Assembly (NCBI GenBank): GCA_039619475.1
Contig: CM077116.1
Coordinates: 179,271,863-179,335,862 of the forward strand
Source: Icerya purchasi
Taxonomy: Eukaryota > Arthropoda > Insecta > Hemiptera > Monophlebidae
Reading direction: 5' to 3'
DNA: 64,000 nucleotides
Shown one piece after another: positions 24,501-35,754 of this stretch (position 1 is the stretch's first letter; the number at the start of each line of letters is the position of its first letter). The notes below the pieces were generated by a model, which ran no database searches, was not told where the DNA came from, and saw nothing but the letters and a program-made list of their open reading frames with translations. A program made the position numbers and the translations under genes.

Positions 24501-24914
24501 GGTGGAATTTATTTTAGGAGGAGAGGGCACACCAAATCGGGCCTCCACCTAGAAGTAATCAGAAGCAGAGTCAGTGAGCTACTGATAGTAGGTAATATAT
24601 CTTCACCTGAGCGCACAAAGGATGGCTAGTAAAAGCGCGAGAACTATAGCAATTTTCGTCCCACGGTCCGCCCCACATGACGACACCAACCACGGGCGCA
24701 GTGAAGCGCACCGTCCGTTCCTACGCGCGATCTTCCGCTCCGCGTTTTTTCAAAATTCCGGGCGTAAGTATTCTAGCAGGATTTCAAAAACTTCCATCCC
24801 GCACTCCCACGCACTCATGTTCCTGCGCACGCTGCATACTTTCGTCACACAGGTGTACTATACAAGTTTCTGCATGTAATAGCTTTGGCGTAATTTTTAA
24901 TTTTCAATTTACAG

Positions 24915-25355
24915 TAGATCGGAGAGGAGGGGGTAAAGTTTTCGCAGAGTACTAAAATCGTTCGAAACTCGACACTTAGAATCCAAATTTTTAAATAAAA
25001 TTCCGAGTCACGCTTCGTTCTGGCATTTTTTTTTTTTTTTAATTTTAATTTTTACGTTACAAGATGTATAGAAAAAATACGTTATTTTTATCGGCCGTGA
25101 AGACGATTACATCATCTTTGCATCAGTCATTTTGACCGGACGTAGTTATAATTGTCTTATATCTCCGTTGCACACACACACACACACTTATTCACACATC
25201 ACTCCGGTATTTCCAGGAATCGCGAAGATTTTCGTTAGATCGATGTCACAAGTCGCTGCATCATTTCCATTGTTCTATTTCACCAGCTCACGCGCTCGCA
25301 CACGCACACACACACTTTCACACCGTGCTCCGTTATTTCCGAGGATCATGAAATT
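24915..25355 (+). repeat. Dispersed repeat, copy 1
   Basis: Begins near a GGAGGGGGTAAAG block (24930-24942) and continues through TTCGCAGAGTACTAAAA, a T-run (25028-25040) and a (CA)n tract (25171-25187). The same order of blocks is found on the opposite strand at 30173-30590. Internally, GATCGATGTCACAAGTCGCTGCATCATT is shared almost base for base. It is non-coding and of unknown class. Confidence 0.75.
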
Positions 25356-26890
25356 TTTATTCGGTCAATTCGTTTAAAACTTTTCTTTGCCCGATACATT
25401 ATGTAGGGCTATGTGATCTCGCAAAATCTGCTGCCGCTAATTTTCCTTTCTTTCATAATAATTTTTCCACAGCTTAAGTATTACAGATTTAGCCTACATA
25501 TATTTCTTTCGCATCCAAAAATTTGTTTTAATCGATCTTTCGTGTTCTTATTTTATTTTTTCTCCAATTCTAAAACTTAGTCCGACAAAGTTCCGACTGT
25601 CGCAAATGCACACCGCCCGCTCCCTCGCACTCCTCTACCATCGATTATAATACTTTTTCAAGTCTACGTAATGTAGAATGAGCCTAAGTATATTTTCTAA
25701 ACAATAAGGTAATACCGGTGTAGATGCTGAAATTCGGACGATAGAAGAAAAGTTGGGAGAAGAAGGATACATTCAGTTAAATTAGCAGATTTTATATTGT
25801 ATATTATTAACAGCTGATGATTATGATATATTGAAATGTAACAATGAAGCAATGTTTATTTTTATCGACTATGATGAATTTAATGAAAAATTATCGAATA
25901 AAATTGTAAATATTATTGAATCAGTTCTTACATTAATTCTGTGCCCATTTCAAAAACACAAAATATACCTAAAAGGATGATGAAACACTGTATTCTAACG
26001 TATAATGTGAGATAGATGAAACAAATTTCTATATATGAGCTTAGTAATCTGTATGGAGAAATAAAGAAATATGATAACTTATGCTGAGAAATCTAAAAAA
26101 GATTTAATGACCCGAATTCAAAAAATGAATGAAGTAATTAAAGAAGAAACAGCGCAATGTGTGGTAAAGAAACTAATCAATTATCTGTAATAACATTTAA
26201 TCGTAAAAATTACGTTACGTTAGAAAAATAATATTTAAATTTAAACGAAAAGCCGCGTAATTAAAGAAAACATTATTTCCTAATGCAATGATGAAGAGCG
26301 ATTTCGTCATGTATGTAGACAATAATACGTTTTTCCATATGATAGGACACTAGCGAATTGGGAAAAAATTAAATGATAAAAAGAAATAAACAAAAAAGTA
26401 AAATGTTGATGAGAAATATGAGGTAAGTTGTTGATATTGCAATGATATACTTGGATTTATTTATAATACTTATTTCGAAAATTTGGGAACATATGAGCAC
26501 GTAGGTACAATATGAAAGTCGAGGTTTTGGTACAGTTAATAACACTGAAAAATGAAAGGTGATAAAAAATAATATATATCGTGTAGGACTACAAGAAGAG
26601 TGGATGCTGTAAGGGAATGGTTAATTTTGGAAATGGTAAAATATACTCAGACTGATTCTGAAATACATACGATTTAAATTTTTGGAAATAGATCACCCGG
26701 TAAGTACGGAGCGAAGGGAATTTCTTCACAATTTCCGAAACACTAGGTTGTGATAAGAATAATAACAATGGTTGTACAGGTATATTTGAGGTAAATTTGT
26801 GTGCGAGCATATAACGGAAGACTTGAAAAAAAAATTGTGTAGCGAAAAAATAAGAAAATATACTTAGACTAATTTTATAATACTTACACA
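25356..26890. other. Decayed AT-rich region
   Basis: Plus-strand frame scraps at about 25850-26340 (for example MFIFIDYDEFNEKLSNKI and DFVMYVDNNTFFHMIGH) read like broken protein sequence, but they contain many stops and match no family I know. The rest shows no feature. Confidence 0.3.
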
Positions 26891-26899
26891 TAGAAAAAA

Positions 26900-28700
26900 A
26901 AAAAAAAGATTATGATCAATAGGGAAACTAGTGTCGGCCACGGATAGTATCATATGTGCAGAGGTCCTGGCAGTGGCGCGCGTTCGATGTTAGCGGTGAG
27001 GCAACATACGTGCGTGTGAACAAACGGTGCGCAACCGTAGCAATCGACAACGGCAAACACTATGAGTATTGTATCATCAAACACTGTGAAGAAAAACGAC
27101 ATTTTTTGCTGAATATGGCTCGTTCGGGGATAGTTGCTTAAAGTTTTCTTATAGTCAACCCTTTGCATAGAAAAATACATTCTTAATTCGCGTCTATTCA
27201 CTTTCAATCATTTGTTACACTCTTGTTACCGCGTTTTCATCAAACACACCATGTCTTGTGAAACTAATACGTTTTTTTTCTACCCCCCCCCTCTCTATAT
27301 ATATATATACATGTATACAATTGAGAAAAGCGATTCATAGATTGCATTATATATATCGAAATAATAATATTTAAAAGTGTGAACGAAGGATTGTAAAAAT
27401 ATGAATTTTGAAAAATAAAAAGGTTATTAATTTTAAAATTCGTAATATGATATGCATATGTATTGCGTACGCGCTAACGTGTGTGCGTGGAAACGAAGTG
27501 AATGATATGCTTTTGCGATGGTTGCTGGTAGGCGCATACTCAGAAAATAAAAATAAAAAGATCGAAATTTTGGACTGTGAGGGTAGAGGGAAATTTAGGG
27601 ACGATGGACAGAATAAACAATATGCTCGAAATAATTTTGAATACTTACACTCGGAGAAAATTAAAAAATATTCACATGCGATCGGTAAAATGATCGGAAG
27701 AGACAGAGAGGGTTAAGATTACATTCATTCGTCGATTATACTGTTTCGGTTAATTTTGATAATACATAATAGGATAATGCTAAATGTACAACGTGTGCAG
27801 GAACGTATGGCACACTTTAATACCATCTATCATTGTGGCAGACGTGTGCGTGGGAACGAACGGTGTGCATTTTCAGTGGTCGAGACTTTGTCGGATTATA
27901 TTTTAGAATTCGAGGAAAAATTTAAAAAACGAGAAAGAACTGAAAAATATGTTTAGGTTAATTCTACAATATCTGAACTCAGACAAAATATTACATACTA
28001 TCTGTAAAAGGGACGAAAGGGCATAGGGAATTACAGTTAGATTCTGAGATTCTGACGAGAAAGTAATAATTAAACAAAATAATCGAAAGTGAAATAGCTG
28101 ACGGTAACGGTGTCGGAGGCGCAGAAACGTATGCGCAAGAACGGATAGCGCGCTTTCACGACAACTAAGTTGTAAAAAAGTAAAACAAACTTAGAAGGAT
28201 AAAATGATTGGAAAAGAAAAATTCTTCAATACTTAGGCTTGAAAAAGAAAAATGAATATGAATGACAGGGAAACTAACGAAATCATAACTCTAGAAAATA
28301 AATAAAAAAATAAAAATAATAATATTATGAACGAATGTTAATTTGAGCTGCGAGGATAAGGGAGGGAAGAAGAAATTTTTAGAACCAGGGAAAATAAAAA
28401 ATAAGCGGATTAATTTTAAAAATTTGTAATAAGATATGTATGTGTTGTATAATCGTGACGGTGGATATATGTGTGGGGACGAATAGTGGGCTTTTGTAAC
28501 GGTTAATGCGATCGGAGAACAGGGAAAAAACAAATAAAAATAACGTATAATCCGTAAATTGATTGCAAGGGATAGAGGGGAATAAAGGATACATTTGATC
28601 TTTGATTATACATTTTCAGTTAAATTTGTTAATTTGTAATAATGTATATAATGTATAATGTCGAAACGTGTACAGGAACTAACGGTTGTGCGTTTCTGGA
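26900..28700. repeat. Degenerate repeat field with a recurring GC-richer motif
   Basis: A motif close to CGTGTGCGTGGGAACGAACG recurs on the plus strand at about 27009, 27479, 27797, 27845, 28126, 28467 and 28664, each set in AT-rich sequence. Second-order similarity around the motif (TTAATTTTAAAAATTCGTAAT before it at 27430 and 28410, GGTAGAGGGAAAT and AGATAGAGGGG-like blocks after it) suggests diverged copies of a unit of a few hundred bp. No coding content is convincing. Confidence 0.5.
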
Positions 28701-28839
28701 ACCAAAATCTCGAATCTTATAAAAATTTACTTAAAAAACTACAAAGAAGGTTACATAAAGTAAAGGATAGGAATAACAATAAAGGCGACTTACTAAGGTT
28801 AAAAATAGGAGAAATTACGAAAATATATAAATTAGAACT

Positions 28840-29184
28840 TCTTTATAGCGCCATACTTAATTACTAAGCGTCGGCGACTACCTATTCGTACATCTCACGT
28901 GTACAGATATAGGCATATCAAGGCAATTGTTTATATGCAGTACGAATGATTAGTAATCGTTTGATTTTTACCGATTTACACAACAAATTCAGTCCCGTAT
29001 ATGTCTGCTGCGTGTACTAACTAGCGCGAATATGATGGTATGCTTGTTTGCCATTGCCTTTCACGTGATTATTAGCGAGTATTTAATTTAATTCTTTATA
29101 ATAAGTTCTGTCGTCGCCCGGGATCCAATCCATGACCTCAGTAACGGAAGTCAAGCGCTCTAGCAACTAGGCTATCGCGACGAC
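28840..29184 (-). mobile_element. tRNA-headed SINE with 11-bp target duplication
   Basis: The minus strand starts with a tRNA-like head (29184-29110), followed by a body with GGCAATGGCAAACAAGC (a CAATGGCAAAC-type block seen in many tRNA-SINEs) and a 3' end reading GGCGCTATAAAGA. The flanks AAATTAGAACT at 28829-28839 and 29185-29195 are identical, which fixes both ends and the 345-bp length. It lies inside the linker of the LINE at 28650-31168, in the opposite orientation. Its tail is not poly(A), so a LINE partner with a matching non-A tail is expected. Confidence 0.8.
29110..29184 (-). other. tRNA-derived SINE head (pol III type 2 boxes)
   Basis: The 7-bp acceptor stem GTCGTCG/CGACGAC is perfect. 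An A-box-like TAGCCTAGTTGC and a degraded B box GGATTGGATCC are present. The anticodon stem does not pair properly, so this is a SINE promoter head and not a working tRNA gene. Confidence 0.7.
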
Positions 29185-30172
29185 AAATTAGAACTACAAA
29201 ATTCAAAATATAAAAATTGGCAAGAACTAGTTTGAGAATTTTACAGTTTGGGGAAGGCCATATAAAATCTGGGGTTGGAAAACTTAAAAAAACTGTTATA
29301 TCCCCCCTGCCTTTGAAATAAATGACAAAATTATTCACGATGAAATAGAAAAGCATAAATTAATTTTTGACGAATTATTCCCACAGGACACAATAACTTC
29401 AACAATTATCAAGTCCGAAAAAATATTCATATTTCACGATGATGATTTAACTAAAACTTAAATAATAAAAAAGGTAACGGTTGCGACCAAATTTCAAATA
29501 AAATGATTAAAATTATTCATAAAACAGATAAAAATATATCAAAAAAAAATTTTCCAAAAATGTTTAGATTTCGGATATTTCCCGAATTGATGGAAGCAAG
29601 GAAAAGCTAAAATATTAAATAAACCTGGTCAAAACCCTGCGAATCCTAAGTCATACCGGCCGATAACATTACTTCCAGCTCTCGGTAAAGTATTCGAAAA
29701 AATTATTCAAAGTTCTCCGGACATGGAAACAAATAAAAGAAATGCATTACATATAAACCAATTTGGTTTTATTAAGAATATTAAACTGAAATTGCTGTTA
29801 AAAAATTATACAAAGATGTTTCAACATTTAATAATTTTAAACTGTTTTGACGTAACTGGAGCCTTCGATAGAATTAAAATCGATAGAATTCTAGAAATAT
29901 TACAAAAAAAGGTTTCTCACCTTCAATACAAAAAATTATATTAAACAATCTTACAGAGAGAACAATATGATTATTTAATCGAGAAAATGAATTAATATAT
30001 AATAGGAAACTGAATGCAGCAGTTTCACAGATTAAAATAGGAGAGAATAATTTTATATAAAGATATTGTAGGGTCAGTAACTGATTATTGCTCTACGGTT
30101 TATTATCCAGCATTAAGGGAAGTTGATAAAAATAAATTACTAAGACTGAAAAGAAAAATTTTAATAGGGGTA

Positions 30173-30590
30173 TTCTCAGAAGTAACGGAGCACTATGCGA
30201 AATGTGAAGCTTGTGAAATAAAATAATGGAAATGATGTAGCGACTTGCGACATCGATCGAACGAAAATCTTTGCGATTTCTGTAAATACCGGAGCGATGT
30301 GTGAATAAGTGTGTGTGTGTGTGTGTGTGTGACGGGGATACAAGACAATTAAAAATATAACTACATCCGGTCGAAATGACCGATGCAAAGATGATGCAAT
30401 CGTCTGCATGGCCGATAAAAATAACGTATTTTTTCTGTACATCTTGTAATGTAAAAATTAAAATTCAAAAAAAAAAATGCCAGAACATAGCGTGACTCGG
30501 ATTTTTTTTAAAAATTTGAATTCTAAGTGTCAAGTTTCGAACGTTTTTAGTACTCTGCGAAAATTGTACCCCCCCCCCCCCCCCCGATAT
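30173..30590 (-). repeat. Dispersed repeat, copy 2 (inverse of 24915-25355)
   Basis: Matches copy 1 on the opposite strand throughout, including the TGATGCAA...GGCCGATAAAAATAACGTA segment, the CA/TG tract (30308-30331) and the G-run end, here C18 at about 30567-30584. It interrupts the LINE at 28650-31168 between the thumb and the C-terminal tail. The copy lacks part of a second CA tract present in copy 1. Confidence 0.75.
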
Positions 30591-31168
30591 TTTACTTGAC
30601 GCGTATACAGTTCAGGCCAAAAGTATGTGGTTTATGTATTGACGAGTTGATATAAGAAATGATGATAGTTAGAAGATGGAACGCAGAGTATAAAAACTAG
30701 AGTGAAATAAAAGGGAAAATACATATATATTACGCTATTAAAAGCAAAATAGAGAAGGATCCCCTTGGTTTAAAAGGTTTAGAGCGAGAATACATCTGTG
30801 CAATATGTCGTATAAGATTAGGCCATCATCGGATTACGCATTACAATAATTAGGAATAATAAATAACAAATAATTGTAATGAATGCGGATTAGAGGGGTC
30901 AATCAAACATATGGTCTGGCAATGTGAGAAATATAAAAAGGAAAGGGAGAAATTGATGAAAGAAATTTTCAATAAATATTGCACATTACCGATATCTCTA
31001 TACCAAATTGTAAAGGAACACCATTGTCCTTGGAATGTAAGGCGTTATATATTTTTTTAAAAACTGCTAATGTAAAAATATAAGAAGGAAATAGTTAGGT
31101 ATTTAGATCTGAGTATAGACTGGCCAAAAGGCGAAAGCTGGGCCAAAAAAAAAAAAAAAAAAAAAACT

Positions 31169-32592
31169 ATCTTTCTACAACAGCAGTTTTAGTATGTGAT
31201 ACTTTTATTTATAAAATTAAATAAAAATACGTTAATATTTTTAGCGAACCTGTAGTCGTCCCAAGGTTTCGTTTGACGCCTGTTCACTATTGATATGAAG
31301 CCGATTTTGATGATGAATTACCGTCGTTTATTCCTTTCTTAAACACCTCTGCATTAAGTTTAATATTCGTGCTGAATGGGCTAACTCTAAAAATAGATAG
31401 AACCAAGGCAAATATTACTGCCTGATTCAGGAGGGGCATCTCCCCGTCTTGATTGTCTGTTGTTAAGAAAGGAACTTTTCAGGCCAGAATTGCAATGCAA
31501 CAATTATTACGTGGAAAACTTATTGGATTAATCATCGGAATCATAAGCACGACCGAAGTACCTTTTTGAATCATAAATATCGTTCGTAACTTTGCTCCAT
31601 TGTACTATTCCTAACCTTCCGTGTGCCATAATGACAGTAGATGAATTATTTTCTTCAAAGTTCATGCTAAATGACATCAGAGTTTTAACATTATATGTTT
31701 CGCCCTTCTTTTGGTAACTAGTCGTTTTAAACAACTCTCGGGCTGTAACCATTCGTCACATCAACTTTTCCGACTCAGTTGTTTTCGAGCTTCCATTCGA
31801 TCCGGCCATTTCTCTCCTTGTAATCGTTCTTAGGCGAGTACACACTTTTGCGATAACCCACTATTCGAAAAACAACATCATACATTATTTTTAATCAAAT
31901 TCTACACTAATGGAAAAAATTCTTGTTCCATCATTATTATTTTTTACAAAAATTTTAATTCAGCGACTTTCAAGATAATAGGTTATACTATAATATTTTT
32001 ATAATGCGCCGTGAACTCTAACATACCTATGGCACGCTACCATGATAAAAATGAATAAAACTTTATTTTTAACCCTTATTAATTAAAATAGTAGTTACAA
32101 TGAACAAGACAAAATAAAAAACGATAAAATAATTATTTCATCGATTAGTTTGACCGCATTAGTTTCAATATTCACTACACTTTCAGCATATGTTGGCAGA
32201 TTATACGGCCTTATTTGCATCCTTTGCAGGGGATGAATTCCTACTTATTCACGGTATAATATGCTTGTCCATATGTCGCTCGCAAAAGTATCATGCCGAG
32301 CCACTGTAAAACGGTTATTCTTACCGTAGTCAAACTAACCGATGATCAATTAATATCATTTTTTAATAACTGTAGAGAAAAAGAAAAACGAGAAAAGGAA
32401 AGAAATTGAAACCAGGGCTGTGAGTTGGGAATAGGCTGTAGGGTAGAAGGAGGAACGATTAGCGAAAAAAAAAGGGGCATTATTCCTGCAACGAAACTTG
32501 TTCAAAAGGTTTTTTTCCCAACTATTGTTCATTTTTCTTTAGTAACCATATTACAAAGCCCTTAGGGATGTTTTAAACTATATATACAAAGC
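31169..32592. other. About 1.4 kb, one unassigned frame
   Basis: Apart from the small frame at 31528-31808, described separately, I see no coding or repeat structure here. Confidence 0.35.
31528..31808 (-). pseudogene. Small unrecognised reading frame with one stop
   Basis: Minus strand. An ATG at 31808 opens MAGSNGSSKTTESEKLM, then comes a TGA. The same frame continues from ATG 31752 for 74 codons to the stop at 31528, ending YDSKRYFGRAYDSDD. Composition is protein-like, with an acidic C-terminus. No domain is recognised. It could be a retrocopy, an exon or a transposon-carried gene. Confidence 0.3.
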
Positions 32593-35165
32593 GTTTTTTT
32601 TCGTTTTTTTTTGGACCGGGCCAAATTGCAATGTCCTTCTGGACAATAATCCCCTGCAATCAACAACACCCAAGCAAACATAAAATCAAAATCTAAAAAA
32701 TTAATAATAACGAGTAAATGGATAAAGAATAGAATATAATAAAACTATGTCTACATAAATAAAATAAACCCTAATGAATAAGGGAAAAAAAATTGAAATA
32801 GCACAAAAATTAAATAATAATCTTGTTTCCTTCAATAAACTGAAAAAGAAAAAAGAAAATCTCATCACTAGAACAAAGAAGATAAATAATACACAGTGTC
32901 GAATAAATATCGCGGGACATGAGGTCTTTAGAAAACACAAGTCTCTTGTTGTCAAACTGGACGCAATTAAATAACAGATGGTTAATGTCTTCTCTAAATT
33001 TTGTCTACAATAGGTATGACAACCCGTGCAGTGCCCTGTGTTTGAAAAGTTTAAACCCAATCGGCAATGGCCGGAGCGGAGCCTACACACAACGGTCACA
33101 AACCTACGGGTGAAACTAACTGGGACACAAATACGACAAAACCAGGGTGTGGACGGCAGAGGTAGTTGGACCATATGAAAATATTTACCAGGTCCTTGTT
33201 CACTGCAAATAAGACTCACCCAATCCGCATGATTATCTCTTTAGCTTTGTCTAGAAGACCAAAGGATAGGATGAATGGAAACTTAATACCTGATCTAACA
33301 CCTTTTTTAGCAATTGAATCAACTCGGTCACTAAGTAATATCCCACAGTGAATCCAGCAAAATTTAATGACTGCTCCCAGTTTTGAAATATTAAAATACT
33401 TTTCCGTAATTCCATAAATAAGTGAATGGCAATTATATTCAAAATTACTGCTTTGAAGCGACAAGAGAGAACTAAAAGGCTGTCCGAAAATACCACAAAC
33501 TCTCCCTTGCATTGCAACACATTTTTCACAAACTCTAATGCATTTTCAATAGCAAGAAGCTAGGCCGTAAAAATCGAAGCCTCTGGAAGTAATTTAAATT
33601 TCTGCTCAGTGATACCTTCTATAATAAACCCTTTCCCAACACCTTCATTAAATTTACGGATTTAACACCACCGGTAGAGATCAACCGGTAACCAGGAATA
33701 ATTCTTTCACAATACCTAGCAAAACAGAGTTCACAATGTTACCAGGCAGTAGATGCGAATTCTGGTTTTTAAAGGTGTTAATATTAATGTCTAATTTGAT
33801 AAGATTAAGGTGATAATTTAAATTGAAATAGTTAGAAGGAGAAGATAGCACAAGAGCTGCACTGTAACTATAATACATCCTGGTTCTTTTGAGCAAGAGC
33901 GGCATTTTCTGGGGACCAAATCTCCAATTACTACTTACCTGCATTATCTTGCTTATGAACTGCACGGATATTTATAATTACAATACTTACGTAGAAATTT
34001 ATCGGTTAAATAATTTCTTCTAATATGCAGAGGAGTAATTTTAGTTTCCATTTGAAGACCGATAGTAGAGGACGACAGAAGTTTCCCGTGATTAATCTTA
34101 AGCCAAGATTCTGTAATGAATCTAACTTCCTGATCTGGGACTTCGAAGCTGACCCATAAAAAATCGCTCCATAATCAAATTTCGGTCGAAATAAAGCTTT
34201 TATATAACTGACTTAAGGTGATCGGATCACCTCTCCAACACGAATTAGTTATAGCCTGTAAGGGGCTACACGATTTAATTACAAGTTCAACTAGCGTCTG
34301 AATGTGAAAAGTCCATGTTAGTTTTGGATCTAAGAATAAATCTAAATACCTAAAATGCCTAGTAAACTTGATGAGTCGGTTTTGAACTAAAACACATACT
34401 CGTGTTTGTTGAGAGTCAAATGGTCTGAATGAAAAGACCGATACCGAGAATTTGGTATGGGATACTTCAAAATGTATTCTCTCAAAGGAATTGAAACGAA
34501 TATCAATAGATGTTTGATTTGCCTGAAGACATTTAGTGAGGCAATTATGTTTAGGATATATTAAGAAGTCGTCCGCGTATGACAAAATTCAAGAAAAAGT
34601 TGGTAGTTGAATATTAAAAAGAGGTAATATATACTGAAGTGGTATCGTTTATTTGTTTATGCCCATAGGGATGTCAACCGCGGGGTTTTATTCTCGTGGA
34701 TTTTATTTATTTAGATTTTATTCTTATTTTATTGTTTAAGATAATGATGATGATTATAATAAATTATCTGTTTGAAATTTTAACTAATATATTTTATAAC
34801 TCGGTACACCTATCTTTCGGTACCGGTCGATCGCTGAAAAAAAGCACAATAATTATCCACGAAAATAACGGTTACAATTATGCAAATCAATTAAATAAAA
34901 AATAAAATAAAACCCTACGTATCACTGTTGTCGGTGGTGATTCGGGATCCGTAGGTTGGCGGCTCATAGTTATCCAGCTTTATTATTTTCGGTATTTTAC
35001 GAATCGGATTTACTACCCTCCGGAAGTATACTATGTCTTTCAATCCACCACATCAGCCTATTCTTAATTACAATTTTGAAGACCTTCCTAAAGCAGGAGG
35101 CCAAGGAAATAGGGCAAAATGATGACGCCTGGTTGAAAGATTTACCAGGTTTAGGAATCGGGAAT
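32593..35165 (-). mobile_element. Decayed LINE family B copy
   Basis: Minus strand. The RT entry IPKPGKSFNQASSF and NRLMWWIERHSILP (35165-35030) is followed, after about 350 bp of unrelated AT-rich DNA, by the RT from LFNIQLPTF and LSYADDFLIY (34640-34555). Then come FRYLDLFLDPKLTWTFHIQT, SSNWRFGPQKMPLLL (about 33930), the RNase H end FCWIHCGIL with VDSIAKKGVRSGIKFPF (about 33370-33270) and the C-terminal RRFVTVVCRLRSGH (about 33110). The best match is the plus-strand copy at 47100-52223. The 3' end shows a GG-CATTGC block near 32620 and an A-rich tail, as T-runs at 32594-32612. Many frameshifts. Confidence 0.75.
34682..34915. repeat. Possible small MITE within family B copy
   Basis: GGGGTTTTATTCTCG at 34682 faces the complement of AATAAAACCC ending at 34915, inside the segment that replaces the middle of the RT. 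The short, imperfect inverted ends suggest a 234-bp insertion, but support is thin. Confidence 0.3.
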
Positions 35166-35282
35166 GACTAGAAATCGCGTCTAGTCAGAAGGAATTAAAC
35201 CAAAGGACAATAAATTGTTATACATATATATATATCTACCGGGCTGTAACTAGAAATCGAGTCCAGACAGAATGAATTAAAC
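35166..35282 (+). repeat. Two-copy tandem repeat, period about 82 bp
   Basis: ACTAGAAATCGCGTCTAGTC with AGAAGGAATTAAAC at 35166-35200 recurs as ACTAGAAATCGAGTCCAGAC with AGAATGAATTAAAC at 35248-35282. Confidence 0.6.
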
Positions 35283-35289
35283 GGAAGAT

Positions 35290-35754
35290 TAACACAAATC
35301 ACTATGTACTTCCAGTAATATATTTTTAGTAGTATTATTATTATAATCGTTATTACGAAATATCATCTAGGCCAGAGAAAAAGTTACATTTCTTATGAAA
35401 TGGGATGAAAATTTCTGAATGTATGATCAAAGTAAGAAAATAAATTCAATATGTACGACATTTTCGCGTTTAACTAAATTCATTGAGACGATTTTGGCTT
35501 ACGTGTAAATGTTGTTTGAGAATGCGTAGTGGGTATAAATGTATTAGTCTAAAAATAGACGTAGTTTAGTGAAAATAGGAGTTAAGTGTAATTATGTAAT
35601 TATGTAATATGAAGATATATATATATATAAGACGGATCTAATGTATTAGCTTTAAGATGTATATTTATGAATAAACAATATAATTATGTTGGGAATCCAC
35701 AGACGGGCAATTGCCTCGTGGGGCCCGCAAATTATTTAAAAAAAAAAAAAAAAA
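35290..35754 (+). mobile_element. LINE family E 3' end, copy 1
   Basis: Non-coding 3' region ending GAATAAAC ... GTTGGGAATCCACAGACG, TTGCCTCGTG, then a 17-nt A-run (35738-35754). The same sequence order occurs at the end of the copy at 39216-39960, which retains coding sequence. Only the 3' UTR is evident here. Confidence 0.55.

Larger units (their letters stand above)
28650..31168 (+). mobile_element. LINE broken by a SINE and by a dispersed repeat
   Basis: Plus-strand ORF2 debris in order. A Lys/Arg-rich post-endonuclease linker (28658-28838) resumes after the SINE at 29185 with KYKNWQEL. Next are the RT palm entry NPKSYRPITLLPALGKVF (about 29645-29700), NQFGFIKNIKL and FDVTGAFDRIKI (about 29757-29885), and a thumb scrap SVTDYCSTVYYPALREVDK (about 30075-30130). 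After the inserted repeat (30173-30590) come RIRLGHHRITHYN (about 30810-30850) and the zinc tail CNECGLEGSIKHMVWQC (about 30875-30925). It ends in a poly(A) run at 31146-31166. Many stops make it dead. The YADD box was not found. Confidence 0.75.

Noticed and set aside
29110..29184. Functional tRNA gene
   Set aside because: The acceptor stem pairs, but the B box is degraded and the anticodon stem does not form. It is the head of a SINE with a target duplication.
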